64,000 nt of DNA from Candidatus Villigracilis propinquus (GTDB taxonomy: Bacteria > Chloroflexota > Anaerolineae > Anaerolineales > Villigracilaceae): NCBI GenBank assembly GCA_016714565.1, contig JADKDM010000014.1, positions 1 through 64,000 on the forward strand, given 5' to 3'. The stretch's first letter is position 1. Each line of letters starts with the position of its first letter. Shown here in pieces: positions 52,738-61,693 of this stretch. Both the position numbers and the translations under genes were made by a program. Under the pieces are notes generated by a model. It ran no database searches, had not been told where the DNA came from, and saw nothing but the letters and a program-made list of their open reading frames with translations.

Positions 52738-53139
52738 GTCTCTATTTTACGATGAAAACCTTTTGTACACGGGCGCTTCGCGCACGGATCACACGGAAGA
52801 ACATATTTTAAAAAGAGAATAAATTCTTATCCGTGTCTTCTGCTAATCCGTCTACACAAGAATCCCCGTGTTCACTCTGTGCCAAGGGATTTTAAGTTTG
52901 CATGACGAGGTGGAAAAAAATAGTCAGATCAAATTCAATTGCAACACCATCGTTTTACGTGTTGGAGCGCCTTTTTGAGCTTATCCGAGGTTATTTTTAT
53001 GCTTTCGTTCCTGAAAGGCTAACATAACTGTTAGGGAAATAGCCCTTTACGCACTTGCGTTTTTTTAGGAGCAATGTAAAATAAAGACAATCACTGGAGA
53101 CCTTTCAGTGAAATCCGAAAAGAAAGGAGAAACTTCCCC
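52738..53139. other. gene-free region upstream of Flp pilin
   Basis: No ORF with an RBS is visible. There is a degenerate CACGGAT / ATCCGTG type inverted repeat at about 52785-52875, a small hairpin CTAACATAACTGTTAG near 53020-53036 and TCACTGGAGACCTTTCAGTGA at 53092-53113, just before the pilin RBS. These may be a structured pilin leader, but I match it to no known riboswitch. Confidence 0.35.
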
Positions 53140-53295
53140 ATGTTATTTTCACCCAAGGAAAAAGGTCAGGGTCTTGTTGAGTACGCGCTAATTCTTGTTT
53201 TGGTAGCTATCGTTGTTATTGCGGCTTTGATGGTTCTCGGCCCAATCATCGGTAACGTCTTCAGCAAAATCAATGGCAGCTTAGGCAACGTGTAA
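53140..53295 (+). CDS. Flp/Fap type IVb pilin
   Basis: The 51-residue prepilin starts after AAAGGAGAAAC. It has a short basic leader (MLFSPKEKG), a predicted peptidase cut before QGLVEYALILVLVAIVVIAA with Glu at +5 and Tyr at +6 (Flp hallmark), and a short tail IGNVFSKINGSLGNV. It would polymerise to a tight-adherence pilus. No tad assembly genes lie in the window, so it is an orphan locus here. A strong terminator follows immediately, so it is a monocistronic, probably highly expressed gene. Confidence 0.88.
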   Translation: MLFSPKEKGQGLVEYALILVLVAIVVIAALMVLGPIIGNVFSKINGSLGNV

Positions 53296-53314
53296 TTCTG
53301 CGGCCATCACCAAT

Positions 53315-53347
53315 AAAAAAATCCCGTCGTGTGACGGGATTTTTTTA
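53315..53347 (+). terminator. intrinsic terminator after Flp pilin
   Basis: AAAAAATCCCGTC, loop GTGT, GACGGGATTTTTTT. Confidence 0.9.
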
Positions 53348-53566
53348 TTTTTTATATATCCAGGCCAACCCGAATTTTTTGCTGCCGTGATCAGTATTTG
53401 TCCATGGCCGGAGTTGAGACCGTAGTGCGCTTCACCGGGTCTAATACTCTGTGGATGCACTCCTTCACCAAAGGGATAGGCGCTAGCTCATAATACGCAG
53501 TTACGAAAACCTACAGAAAGGTACTCACAATCAGAGATAATGTAGCGACCGCAAAAAGGATTTATA

Positions 53567-54715
53567 TCAAGTTCTCTTTTTCATGATTCGTAACGCCAGC
53601 AGTCCGGCCACGTTTAGCAGCACGGCTGTTAGTGCCACGAAAAGAAACCCGAACTGCTGATAAATGATCCCTGCAAGAAATGCCCCAAGCGCACGTCCCA
53701 ATGCGTGACCAGTCACATTCATCGAAAGCATTGTGGCTCGCGCAGAAGGAACAAGCTCTGTCATCATGGGGATGTGGCTGACCATCACATACTCAAATGT
53801 GATGTAAAACAGGAACAAGCCAACCAGCGCGCCCGTCTGGGTTTGCCCAATGAACGGGAGTAGGATCGATGCCAGGGCATTGCCGACCAGCCCAATGGTC
53901 AGAGCGAGCGGTTTGCCGAGTCTGTCAGTAGTTAATGCCACCAATCCTTCTCCACTTAATTCAGAGATGCCAATCACCGCTGAGGCTCCTGCAAGCGCAA
54001 TGATCTTTAATCCAAATGAATCCTCCAGCCAGACGCCAAAGATAATATTGACCACTTCATTCGCTGCGCTGGCCCACAGGGCAATGGATATTCCCGCCAG
54101 GGCAGGGACGGAGGTGAACACGGCGCGGTAGCCGTCACGGGAATTGGTTGTAAGTTCATGGTGCGAGTCTTCGCTGGGAACGATGCGCCAGATGACAAGG
54201 AAGATGAGCAGGCCAAACGCTGCGAAAATTGGGAATGGGGAAGACCAGCCAAAACTGTTGATCAAAAACCCAACGGCAGGAACGCCTGCAATGAACGCCA
54301 TGGACCATGCCATTTCGGTGATAGCTAATGCAGTGCCGCGTTGTTCGTAAGGGATGCGATCTCCGAAGTAGGCTTGCATGGCAGGGTCGAAAAGATATTT
54401 GCCGACTATTCCAAGCAGCAGGGCAGCGCTTAAAGTCCAGATGGATGGGTAAATTGCAACCAGCCCCACGCCAAGTGTGAAAACAGAGATGCCGAGTAAC
54501 ATGCCAAACTTGCGTCCGCGGCGGTCTGCGAGGGGTGCGAACAGTGGGCTGGTGGTTCCGAGCAGGGAGCGTACCGTCATCAGCAGGGACATGGTGGAAA
54601 TATCCACGCCGAGGCCGCGCGCGAAGACCGATAAAAATGGATACACCATCCTGTGGGCGGTATTCAGGATGGTGCGGAGAAGCATGAAGATGATGAGCTG
54701 AGATCGAATACGCAA
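53567..54715 (-). CDS. MFS transporter
   Basis: The 382-residue protein has 12 predicted helices with the A-like motif PLADRRGRKFGMLLGI between helices 2 and 3 and PYEQRGTALAITEMAWS after helix 4. It belongs to the drug-efflux-like part of the major facilitator superfamily; the substrate is unknown. The gene follows the cytochrome-assembly-like membrane protein by 8 nt on the same strand. Confidence 0.88.
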   Translation of the reverse strand: MRIRSQLIIFMLLRTILNTAHRMVYPFLSVFARGLGVDISTMSLLMTVRSLLGTTSPLFAPLADRRGRKFGMLLGISVFTLGVGLVAIYPSIWTLSAALLLGIVGKYLFDPAMQAYFGDRIPYEQRGTALAITEMAWSMAFIAGVPAVGFLINSFGWSSPFPIFAAFGLLIFLVIWRIVPSEDSHHELTTNSRDGYRAVFTSVPALAGISIALWASAANEVVNIIFGVWLEDSFGLKIIALAGASAVIGISELSGEGLVALTTDRLGKPLALTIGLVGNALASILLPFIGQTQTGALVGLFLFYITFEYVMVSHIPMMTELVPSARATMLSMNVTGHALGRALGAFLAGIIYQQFGFLFVALTAVLLNVAGLLALRIMKKRT

Positions 54716-54723
54716 GGGGATGG

Positions 54724-55332
54724 TCAGCTATTTGATTTGATGGTCATAAAAAAACGGGTGAGGAAAAACGCAGCCAGCAATGCCAGCAGATTTAAGCCAA
54801 CAAAGAATCCGATGATGACGTAATTCCCTGAGTTGAAGATCGGCGATGGAGGCGGGTGCATGATGTTTTCTGCAGTGGAAAAGATCACCCGCAGAACAAC
54901 AATGTAAATAATGTTTGCCAGCGAGGTAAGCCATGCAGTGTTGAAGATCCACAGGCCGATCTGAAGCAGGATGCCAGTGACGGCAAACATCATGGCGAGA
55001 CGAAAACGCGGCTCGGCGAGGAAGAGACCGTTCCAGTTGGTTTGCATGGCAAATAACGAGAGCGGCAGGTAGGTGATCCAAAAGACGATACCCGTGCGGC
55101 CAAGAGCAGCGGACCAGGCGTGGAAAATGTCTTTGCGCAGAATCAGCCCAAAAAGTCCGGCGAGAGCCGCGGCAAAGAATGCGATTTCCGCAGTCAACAC
55201 CCAGGCTCCGTGCAGGTAGACGATCCGCACATTGGCTCCCAATGATCTTTCCTCGGGGCCAAGGAGAGTCAGCAATGCGATTGCGCCGACTGTGATAAAG
55301 AAATAGACGATCGGTGATTTAAATTTGGACAT
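54724..55332 (-). CDS. six-helix membrane protein, possibly CcmC-like
   Basis: The 202-residue protein has about six membrane helices. NVRIVYLHGAWVLTAEIAFF recalls the periplasmic loop of cytochrome c assembly/heme exporter CcmC (RIxYxHxPxAW), and ENIMHPPPSPIF near the end has a possible heme-ligand His, but the WGxxWxWD signature is absent. The family call is weak. Start MSKFKSP is chosen because TACAAT (55340-55345, minus) is 7 nt upstream; the longer open frame runs through intergenic repeats. Confidence 0.55.
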   Translation of the reverse strand: MSKFKSPIVYFFITVGAIALLTLLGPEERSLGANVRIVYLHGAWVLTAEIAFFAAALAGLFGLILRKDIFHAWSAALGRTGIVFWITYLPLSLFAMQTNWNGLFLAEPRFRLAMMFAVTGILLQIGLWIFNTAWLTSLANIIYIVVLRVIFSTAENIMHPPPSPIFNSGNYVIIGFFVGLNLLALLAAFFLTRFFMTIKSNS

Positions 55333-55525
55333 GGTGTGAATTGTACCCGCAACCTGAAAATGTTTGAACGCTGTGGGTGCATCCTTCATGCATGGCTTTT
55401 CCAAGGCCGCTTGACAAAAATGCATATGTCGCCCTGGGCGCGCTCCCTCACATCGTCCCGATGTTCTATCGGGAGAGCGACATAACCCTGACTTTACTAC
55501 AGCATGGCAGGGCCAATACCTCACC

Positions 55526-55554
55526 TTGCCATTCTCCCTACATTACAGTAAAAT
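55526..55554 (+). promoter_or_regulatory. tRNA-Arg promoter
   Basis: TTGCCA (55526-55531), 17-nt spacer, TAAAAT (55549-55554), about 18 nt before the tRNA 5' end. Confidence 0.65.
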
Positions 55555-55572
55555 ACCACCCGCACAAAAAAC

Positions 55573-55646
55573 GCTTCCGTAGCTCAGTGGATTAGAGCGC
55601 TTGCTTGCGGAGCAATAGGTCGCAGGTTCGAGTCCTGCCGGGAGCA
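55573..55646 (+). tRNA. tRNA-Arg(GCG)
   Basis: 74-nt cloverleaf: acceptor GCTTCCG/CGGGAGC, D arm GCTCAGTGGATTAGAGC, anticodon loop TTGCGGA (anticodon GCG, reading CGC), T arm GCAGGTTCGAGTCCTGC, discriminator A, no encoded CCA. GCG instead of the inosine-forming ACG is less usual in bacteria. The anticodon stem has one outer mismatch. Confidence 0.92.
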
Positions 55647-55649
55647 CTG

Positions 55650-55686
55650 AAAACCGTCTTTCTCACGAAAGACGGTTTTGATTTTT
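55650..55686 (+). terminator. terminator of tRNA-Arg
   Basis: AAAACCGTCTTTC, loop TCAC, GAAAGACGGTTTTGATTTTT. Confidence 0.85.
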
Positions 55687-55731
55687 AAACATCTTTTCAT
55701 CCCCCTGCCAAACCATCGGCGGGATGTTGAT

Positions 55732-56313
55732 TTAATCCTCTTTTAGCCACCTCTTCACAGCCTCATGTGGATGCTGGTATTTTTCCATCGCATCCAATAA
55801 TTCTGCCGGCTCCAATTTACAATGGACCGCTTTGCGATGTTCGGGAAAAACGAAACCTTCAGCCACTGCGTGATCCATTGCCGCAAGCAGTGGGTCGTAA
55901 TACTTTTTGATATTCAACATTCCAACAGGTTTTTCGTGTGCGCCGGTCTGCGCCCAGGTGATCGTCTCGAAAAGCTCATCCCATGTGCCGTAGCCACCGG
56001 GCAGGGCAATGTATCCGTCCGAGAGTTCGTGCATGCGGGCCTTGCGTCCGTGCATGTCGGGGGCTACATCCATGCGGGTGAGGCCGGTGTGCGCGAGTGC
56101 GGGCGTGTTCATGGATGGGATGATAACGCCGATCACCTCGCCGCCTGCAGACAGGACTCCATTTGCCACTTCGCCCATCAAACCGGTCTTTCCACCTCCA
56201 TAAACGAGGCGAATCCCTTTTTGGGCAAGAACAACCCCCAATTGAAAGGCGGCGGTTTTATAGTCTGCGTGAACCGAATCGGATGACCCACAAAAAACAC
56301 ATATTGATTTCAT
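55732..56313 (-). CDS. LOG-family nucleotide phosphoribohydrolase
   Basis: The 193-residue Rossmann-like protein has SICVFCGSSDSVH at the N-terminus, LVYGGGKTGLMGEVANGVL, and the catalytic PGGYGTWDELFETITWAQTG. LOG (lonely guy) enzymes release nucleobases from 5'-monophosphates (cytokinin riboside phosphates or AMP-like substrates). The preferred bacterial substrate is not defined by sequence. No operon partner. Confidence 0.92.
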   Translation of the reverse strand: MKSICVFCGSSDSVHADYKTAAFQLGVVLAQKGIRLVYGGGKTGLMGEVANGVLSAGGEVIGVIIPSMNTPALAHTGLTRMDVAPDMHGRKARMHELSDGYIALPGGYGTWDELFETITWAQTGAHEKPVGMLNIKKYYDPLLAAMDHAVAEGFVFPEHRKAVHCKLEPAELLDAMEKYQHPHEAVKRWLKED

Positions 56314-56459
56314 AGTCTTCTCATCTTTTCTTTTTAGAATGATTTTTTGTTGAAGCGCAATATCTGAGACCTTGCACTCCTTAAAGCTCAGGTTAGAGTT
56401 ATGTAAGTGTAACCTGTGGGCGCTTGACTCTCACCCCACGCAGGGATAAAAATAGTAAT

Positions 56460-57365
56460 ATGGAATATAAAGACTATTATAAGATCCTCGGTGTAGAACG
56501 CAAAGCCAGTGCGGACGATATTCGCTCGGCATATCGCAAGCTCGCCATGAAATATCATCCGGACAAGAATCCCGGCGATAAAAAAGCCGAGGACAAATTC
56601 AAAGAGATCAACGAAGCCTATCAGGTCTTGAGCGACGATCAAAAACGTGCGCGCTACGACCAGTTAGGCAGCGCTTATTCCAACTTTCGCACCAGCGGCG
56701 GCAGACCCGGTGATTTTCAGTGGGACGATTGGTTCCAGCAAAACGCAAGAGGCCAGCAGCGCGGCGGCAACGTGGATGATGTCTTCGGCGGCGGCGCGAC
56801 CTTCTCTGATTTCTTCCGCACTATCTTTGGCGAAGCAGTCCGCTCTCAGCAGCGCGGTCAGCAAATGCAGCAGCAGGAGACCGGGTATCAACAGGAACTG
56901 GGGATCAATTACCAGGAGGCGTATGAAGGCACCATGCGCCAATTGCAAACAAAGTCGCGCAAGTTACAGGTTCGCATCCCTGCCGGGGTGAAGACAGGCT
57001 CCAAAGTCCGAGTGGCAGGCGCGGGACCGGAAGGAACCGATCTGTATCTGGTCATCCAGATTGAAGATGAGGATCGCTTCGAGCGTGAAGGCTACGACTT
57101 AACCACGACATCCCCCGTAAGCGTTTTTGTTTTGATCCTTGGCGGTGAAGCTGAAGTGGATACGCCAAATGGACAGATCAAATTGAACATCCCCGCTGGC
57201 ACACAGCCGGAACAGGTCTTTCGGCTGGCAGGGCGCGGAATGCCGCACCTGAAAAACCCCGTCACAAAAGGCGACCTGTTCGTAAAGTTGAAAGTTCAGA
57301 TTCCAAAATACCTGTCGTCGAAGCAGATAGAGTTGATCGAAGAAGCATCCCGCATTAAATTTTAA
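56460..57365 (+). CDS. DnaJ/CbpA-type co-chaperone
   Basis: The 301-residue protein has a J domain (YKDYYKILGVERKASADDIR, HPDKNPGD with the HPD motif), a G/Q-rich linker and a CTDI-CTDII substrate region (LQVRIPAGVKTGSKVRVAG, then LFVKLKVQIPKYLS). No zinc finger, so it is of the CbpA type. It stimulates DnaK. The frame is open 12 codons upstream but MEYKDYY fits the family start. The gene is followed 11 nt later by an HtrA-like protease, so a protein-quality operon is likely. Confidence 0.92.
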   Translation: MEYKDYYKILGVERKASADDIRSAYRKLAMKYHPDKNPGDKKAEDKFKEINEAYQVLSDDQKRARYDQLGSAYSNFRTSGGRPGDFQWDDWFQQNARGQQRGGNVDDVFGGGATFSDFFRTIFGEAVRSQQRGQQMQQQETGYQQELGINYQEAYEGTMRQLQTKSRKLQVRIPAGVKTGSKVRVAGAGPEGTDLYLVIQIEDEDRFEREGYDLTTTSPVSVFVLILGGEAEVDTPNGQIKLNIPAGTQPEQVFRLAGRGMPHLKNPVTKGDLFVKLKVQIPKYLSSKQIELIEEASRIKF

Positions 57366-57376
57366 TTAGGAGTAGC

Positions 57377-58510
57377 ATGAAAACAAAACAAGGATTTCTC
57401 GCTTTAGCGGTTTTGATCCTGGTGGCGCTGGCCTGCCAAAGCCCCCTTCCGGGCGCAGCCCAACCTTCCGTTGAGGTGCAGCCCATTCCAACCATTTCAT
57501 CTTCCGATGCAAATGTAACCAATCCTTCCGCGCAGCAGGACAGCCTTGTGGCGCTTTACGACAACGTCAGCGTGGGCACGGTTGCCATCCTAACCGATCT
57601 GGGTTCAGGTTCGGGCTTTGTGTACGACGGTGAAGGTCACATCATCACGAACTATCATGTCATCGAAGGCGCGAAACTGATCGAAGTGCGCTTCACTTCC
57701 GGCTTCATGGCGTATGGCACTGTGATCGGAACAGATACCGACTCGGATGTGGCAATCGTCAAAGTGGATGCGCCCGCGGAGGAACTTCACCCGCTGCCGC
57801 TCGGCGATTCAGACTCGCTGAAAGTTGGTCAGACCGTAATTGCCATCGGCAACCCTTTTGGGCTGGATACCACCATGACGGTTGGAATCGTCTCCGCGCT
57901 CGGCCGCACGTTAGACTCGGCTCACCAGACGCCGGATGGTTCCCTGTTTACCGCAGGTGACATCATCCAGACGGATGCGGCCATCAACCCGGGCAACTCC
58001 GGCGGCCCGCTCTTCAACATCAACGGAGAAGTGATCGGCATCAACCGCGCCATCCGCACCACGAGCTTTACCGACACCGGCGAACCTATCAACTCGGGTA
58101 TCGGCTTTGCCATCTCCATCAACATGGTCAAGCGTGTTACACCTTCGCTGATCGAAAACGGCAAATATGATTACCCATTTTTAGGCATCTCTTCTATGGA
58201 CTCGCTCAGCCTTGAAATTGTGGAGGCGCTCGGCCTGAAATCCTACACCGGCGCGTACGTCACTGACGTTGTAGCGGGCGGTCCCGCTGACAAGGCGGGT
58301 ATCATCGCAGGGAGCAAATCCACTTCCATCCCCGGCCTGCTCGCAGGCGGTGACTTAATCGTTGCCATTGACGGACAGGAAACCCGCACCTTCGATGAAA
58401 TGCTGGCATACCTCATCACCCACAAATCCCCCGGCGATACGGTAGTAATGACCGTCTTGCGCGGCGAGGAAAAAGTGGATGTGACCATCACACTGGATAA
58501 GCGACCGTAA
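57377..58510 (+). CDS. HtrA/DegP-like serine protease lipoprotein
   Basis: The 377-residue protein has a lipobox ending at Cys20 (LVALAC), a trypsin-like domain with catalytic His94 (NYHVIEG), Asp124 (DSDVAIVKV) and Ser208 (NPGNSGGPLFN), and one C-terminal PDZ domain (AGGDLIVAIDGQETRTFDEM). It is anchored outside the membrane by a lipid, unlike most HtrA with a membrane helix. It would degrade or refold misfolded exported proteins. RBS TTAGGAGTAGC. Coupled with the upstream CbpA-type gene. Confidence 0.93.
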   Translation: MKTKQGFLALAVLILVALACQSPLPGAAQPSVEVQPIPTISSSDANVTNPSAQQDSLVALYDNVSVGTVAILTDLGSGSGFVYDGEGHIITNYHVIEGAKLIEVRFTSGFMAYGTVIGTDTDSDVAIVKVDAPAEELHPLPLGDSDSLKVGQTVIAIGNPFGLDTTMTVGIVSALGRTLDSAHQTPDGSLFTAGDIIQTDAAINPGNSGGPLFNINGEVIGINRAIRTTSFTDTGEPINSGIGFAISINMVKRVTPSLIENGKYDYPFLGISSMDSLSLEIVEALGLKSYTGAYVTDVVAGGPADKAGIIAGSKSTSIPGLLAGGDLIVAIDGQETRTFDEMLAYLITHKSPGDTVVMTVLRGEEKVDVTITLDKRP

Positions 58511-58551
58511 ATGGGAGTGCAACGCTTCGCGTCCCGATTTTGCACCGAAGA

Positions 58552-58587
58552 TTTTGAGTCCGAAGTCTCCTGACTTCGGACTCAAAA
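58552..58587. repeat. GTC-TCCT-GAC palindrome
   Basis: TTTTGAGTCCGAAGTC, loop TCCT, GACTTCGGACTCAAAA, a perfect 16-bp stem. Core and loop equal the hairpin at 39059-39078 upstream of thrS. It may also terminate the htrA transcript. Confidence 0.7.
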
Positions 58588-58624
58588 AAACCTCCGAGTT
58601 TCAAAAAAACTCGGAGGTTTGCTT
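58588..58624. terminator. bidirectional terminator between htrA-like and sulfite-oxidase-like genes
   Basis: AAACCTCCGAGT, loop TTCAAAAAA, ACTCGGAGGTTT with TTTT on the plus side and AAAA-flanked complement for the minus strand. Confidence 0.8.
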
Positions 58625-59266
58625 TTAACCGAACCGCTCTTCGCGCCAGACATCGGCGCGGTTGTGATAGCCTGCCTGTTCCCAGAACCCGCGCTTGTCA
58701 CGGGTCATGAACTCCAGAGATCGGAGCCACTTGGCGCCCTTCCACAGGTAGGGAGTTTCAAGGTCTTCACGCCCGGGGATGAAGCCCACCATGCCGCGCA
58801 AGGGATAGCCGTGATCCGCTGTGATCGGCTCACCGTTGAAATGGGTTGCCAGCAGGAAGTTGTCCTGCAAGACCACGGAAAGCGGCAGGTTGACCGTGAA
58901 GCCATATTCGGCATGCTGTAAAACATATGCGGCGCTCGGCTTGATCTTAATCAATCCATTTTCTACAAGCGTCTTCACGGAAACGCCTTCCCATGTGGTG
59001 TCGAACTTACTCCAGCGGGTAACACAGTGCAAGTCCATTTTGATGGCTGTTCGCGGTAACTGGTTGAACTCAGCCCAGATCCAGCGTTTTTCCTCTTCGA
59101 CTTCGCCCCACACGCGCAGGTCCCACGTGGCGGCATCGAACATGGGCACGGGGCCATAATGCAGTACGGGGAATTTCTGGGTCAGTGACTGGCCAGGGGG
59201 CAGCCGTCCTTCTGCACGGACACGGTCTTCCTCCTTGCGGCGATCAAATCCTTCGAATTGAAACAT
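58625..59266 (-). CDS. sulfite oxidase-fold molybdopterin oxidoreductase
   Basis: The 213-residue protein is a single oxidoreductase_molybdopterin domain: PVPMFDAATWDLRVWGEVEE, the cofactor-ligating cysteine in MDLHCVTRWSKFD, and DHGYPLRGMVGFIPGR. There is no Tat signal or dimerisation domain, so it is likely cytosolic and smaller than YedY/MsrP or sulfite oxidase. The substrate is unknown. The start follows AAAGTGAGGTGACCC. Its C-terminus has WLRSLEFMTRDKRGFWEQ, typical of this small group. Confidence 0.88.
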   Translation of the reverse strand: MFQFEGFDRRKEEDRVRAEGRLPPGQSLTQKFPVLHYGPVPMFDAATWDLRVWGEVEEEKRWIWAEFNQLPRTAIKMDLHCVTRWSKFDTTWEGVSVKTLVENGLIKIKPSAAYVLQHAEYGFTVNLPLSVVLQDNFLLATHFNGEPITADHGYPLRGMVGFIPGREDLETPYLWKGAKWLRSLEFMTRDKRGFWEQAGYHNRADVWREERFG

Positions 59267-59625
59267 GGGTCACCTCACTTTAAAAAAGGATAATATCAAC
59301 ACGTAGACTTATCGGAAATAACATACAAGCACCATCCCGAAGGCTTATTTCGAGTAATTTAAGCGTCAGATGGCAACCTCACCGCGCTGGCGTACGGCGC
59401 AAGTGTCGGGACGTTTTCCCTAATGACTGATAAAGTCTACTGCATAGACACAGGCAATTCGGGATATGTTACCCGAAAATATTATAGTTCTCTTAAGCAC
59501 GCTTCAGGATTTGGGAGTATCGTGAAACTTACATTTTTGCATACAACTGCAATACTCCACGCGCCAAATTACCTATGGTGGCCAAAGGGATTGCTCTTAT
59601 AATAGATGAAATTTTGAGGAGAGCT
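59267..59625. other. gene-free region with structured sequence before ion-channel gene
   Basis: About 350 nt without a convincing ORF. At 59333-59440, ATCCCGAAGGCT and GTCGGGACGTTTTCCC flank an internal CGCGCTGGCGTACGGCGC hairpin; the AAGGCT/CGGGACGTT arms resemble those at 16491-16573. A TATAAT at 59598-59603 probably starts the channel transcript. I tried to match a c-di-AMP or Moco riboswitch and could not. Confidence 0.4.
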
Positions 59626-61521
59626 ATGAAACAATACACACCCAAACAAAAGTTCCAGTACTGGTTTGACAATTACATGTCGCGCGGGACAGGCGCGATG
59701 TTAACCGGTTTATTCGCCCTGTCCGCATTGATCATATTCATCGCCGCCGCATTGGTAAAAATAACCAACAGCGCCCCCAACGGCGAGAGTTTCCTTGAAG
59801 TAGCATGGATGAGTCTGCTGCGCACTCTTGACTCAGGCACCATGGGCGGGGATACGGGCAATCCGTTCTTCCTGCTGATGATGTTGATCGTTACATTCGG
59901 TGGCGTTTTTGTTGTCAGCGCCCTGATCGGTATCATTAACAACGGCATCGAAGACAAAATGGACGAACTCCGCAAGGGACGCTCTGTGGTTCTCGAAAAC
60001 GACCACACCCTCATCCTCGGCTGGGCACCGCAGATATTCACCGTCATCTCCGAGCTTGTGCTCGCCAACGAGAGCCGCAAGAACGGCGCGGTCATCGTCA
60101 TTCTGGCCGACCACGACAAAGTGGATATGGAAGACGAGATCAATAATCGCATCGAAGATACGAAGAACACCCGTATCATTTGCCGCTCCGGAAACCCCAT
60201 TGACCTGAACGATCTTGAGATCGCGAGCCCGCACACCGCCCGCTCCATCATCATCCTCTCTGAAGGTGCGGACCCGGATACGCACGTCATCAAATCCGTG
60301 CTGGCCATCACCAATAATCCCAACCGACGCGAAGAGCCCTACCATATCGTCACCCAGATCCACGATGAAAAGAACTTGGATGTGGTGAAAATGCTCGGTA
60401 CAAAGGATAACGTCCAAAGCATCCTTACCACAGACCTTATCGCCCGTGTGGTCGCGCAGACCTCACGTCAAAGCGGTCTTTCCATCGTCTACACCGAGTT
60501 GATGAACTTCGGCGGCGATGAAATTTATTTCAAACAGGAACCCGGCCTCTCCGGCAAAACCTACGGCGAAGCGCTGCTTGCCTATGAAACATCCACCGTA
60601 ATGGGCATCCGCAAAGCAGATGGCACAATCGCCATGAACCCTCCAATGGACACCCGCATCGAATCCGGCGACCAGATCTTTGCGATCGCGGAAGATGATG
60701 ACAAGATCATACTCACCAACAATACGATCACTCCATTAGACGAAAGCCTGATCCAGCAAAACGGAAAGACAACCAAACCCAAGCCCGAGCGCGGCCTTAT
60801 CCTCGGCTGGAACCGCTCCGGTGCAACCATCGTCCACGAGTTGGATAACTACGTTGCCAAGGGCTCCGAGCTGACCATCGTTTCTCATATCTACGATCTT
60901 GAAAAACAAATCCGCCTCGATAGCAAAAAGATCGTCAATCAAAAATTAAAAGTGATGGAAGGCGACATCCGCGACCGTGACCTGCTCGAAAAACTGGAAG
61001 TTTCAGATTTTGACCATGTCATCGTGCTGGCTTACAGCCACCTCGAAGTGCAGGAAGCAGATGCCATTACCCTCGTCACCCTGCTGCATCTGCGCGACAT
61101 CGCCGAAAAAGACGAGACCCCATTCTCCATCATCAGCGAAATGCTCGACCTGCGCAACCGTGAACTCGCCGAAGCAGCCAAAGTAGATGACTTCATCGTC
61201 AGCGAGCACCTCATCAGCCTTATGCTCGCGCAGCTTTCCGAGAACGCCGAACTCATGGGCGTATTCACAGACATGTTCGATCCCGAAGGCGCCGAGATCT
61301 ATCTCAAGCCGGTCAGCGATTATATCGCCACAGGCCAGCCTGTCAATTTCTATAACGTCACTGAAGCTGCCCGCCGCCGCGGCGAAACAGCTATTGGTTA
61401 CCGCTTGATGGGTCAAAGCCATGATGCTGAAAAAGCATACGGCGTGTACACCAACCCGAAGAAATCTGGGAAGGTCACATTTACCCCTGAAGATAAAGTG
61501 ATCGTGATCGCGGAAGGATAA
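59626..61521 (+). CDS. CASTOR/POLLUX-type ion channel protein
   Basis: The 631-residue protein has an N-terminal membrane part (two to three helices: LTGLFALSALIIFIAAALVK, and FFLLMMLIVTFGGVFVVSALIG, with a LRTLDSGTM pore-like loop between) and two RCK-like nucleotide/ion sensing modules (HTLILGWAPQIFTVISELV and RGLILGWNRSGATIVHELD). This is the layout of plant CASTOR/POLLUX and their bacterial relatives, which conduct K+ or Ca2+. The start is at MKQYTPKQ, after GAGGAGAGCT. A strong terminator follows. Confidence 0.9.
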   Translation: MKQYTPKQKFQYWFDNYMSRGTGAMLTGLFALSALIIFIAAALVKITNSAPNGESFLEVAWMSLLRTLDSGTMGGDTGNPFFLLMMLIVTFGGVFVVSALIGIINNGIEDKMDELRKGRSVVLENDHTLILGWAPQIFTVISELVLANESRKNGAVIVILADHDKVDMEDEINNRIEDTKNTRIICRSGNPIDLNDLEIASPHTARSIIILSEGADPDTHVIKSVLAITNNPNRREEPYHIVTQIHDEKNLDVVKMLGTKDNVQSILTTDLIARVVAQTSRQSGLSIVYTELMNFGGDEIYFKQEPGLSGKTYGEALLAYETSTVMGIRKADGTIAMNPPMDTRIESGDQIFAIAEDDDKIILTNNTITPLDESLIQQNGKTTKPKPERGLILGWNRSGATIVHELDNYVAKGSELTIVSHIYDLEKQIRLDSKKIVNQKLKVMEGDIRDRDLLEKLEVSDFDHVIVLAYSHLEVQEADAITLVTLLHLRDIAEKDETPFSIISEMLDLRNRELAEAAKVDDFIVSEHLISLMLAQLSENAELMGVFTDMFDPEGAEIYLKPVSDYIATGQPVNFYNVTEAARRRGETAIGYRLMGQSHDAEKAYGVYTNPKKSGKVTFTPEDKVIVIAEG

Positions 61522-61546
61522 CCTCTCCTGATCGCAAAGAGGACTG

Positions 61547-61586
61547 ATGTTTCCAGTAGGCGCACTGCCTACTGGAAACATTTTTT
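61547..61586 (+). terminator. intrinsic terminator after channel gene
   Basis: ATGTTTCCAGTAGGC, loop GCACT, then GCCTACTGGAAACATTTTTT. A 15-bp stem. Confidence 0.9.
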
Positions 61587-61693
61587 ATTCAACACACATC
61601 CGCTTTTCGAAATACCAGTTACAACTTTGAAAAGTATAAATTTTGGGCTTGTGATGCATAGTATAATTTCAGTGATATTCCCCTGGAGGAATT

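Noticed and set aside
53348..53566. Possible ncRNA after the Flp pilin terminator
   Set aside because: No promoter-terminator pair or stable conserved fold was apparent; left as unassigned spacer.
59267..59625. c-di-AMP or molybdenum-cofactor riboswitch before the channel or oxidoreductase gene
   Set aside because: Neither set of conserved aptamer segments could be found on either strand; only palindromic sequence was visible.
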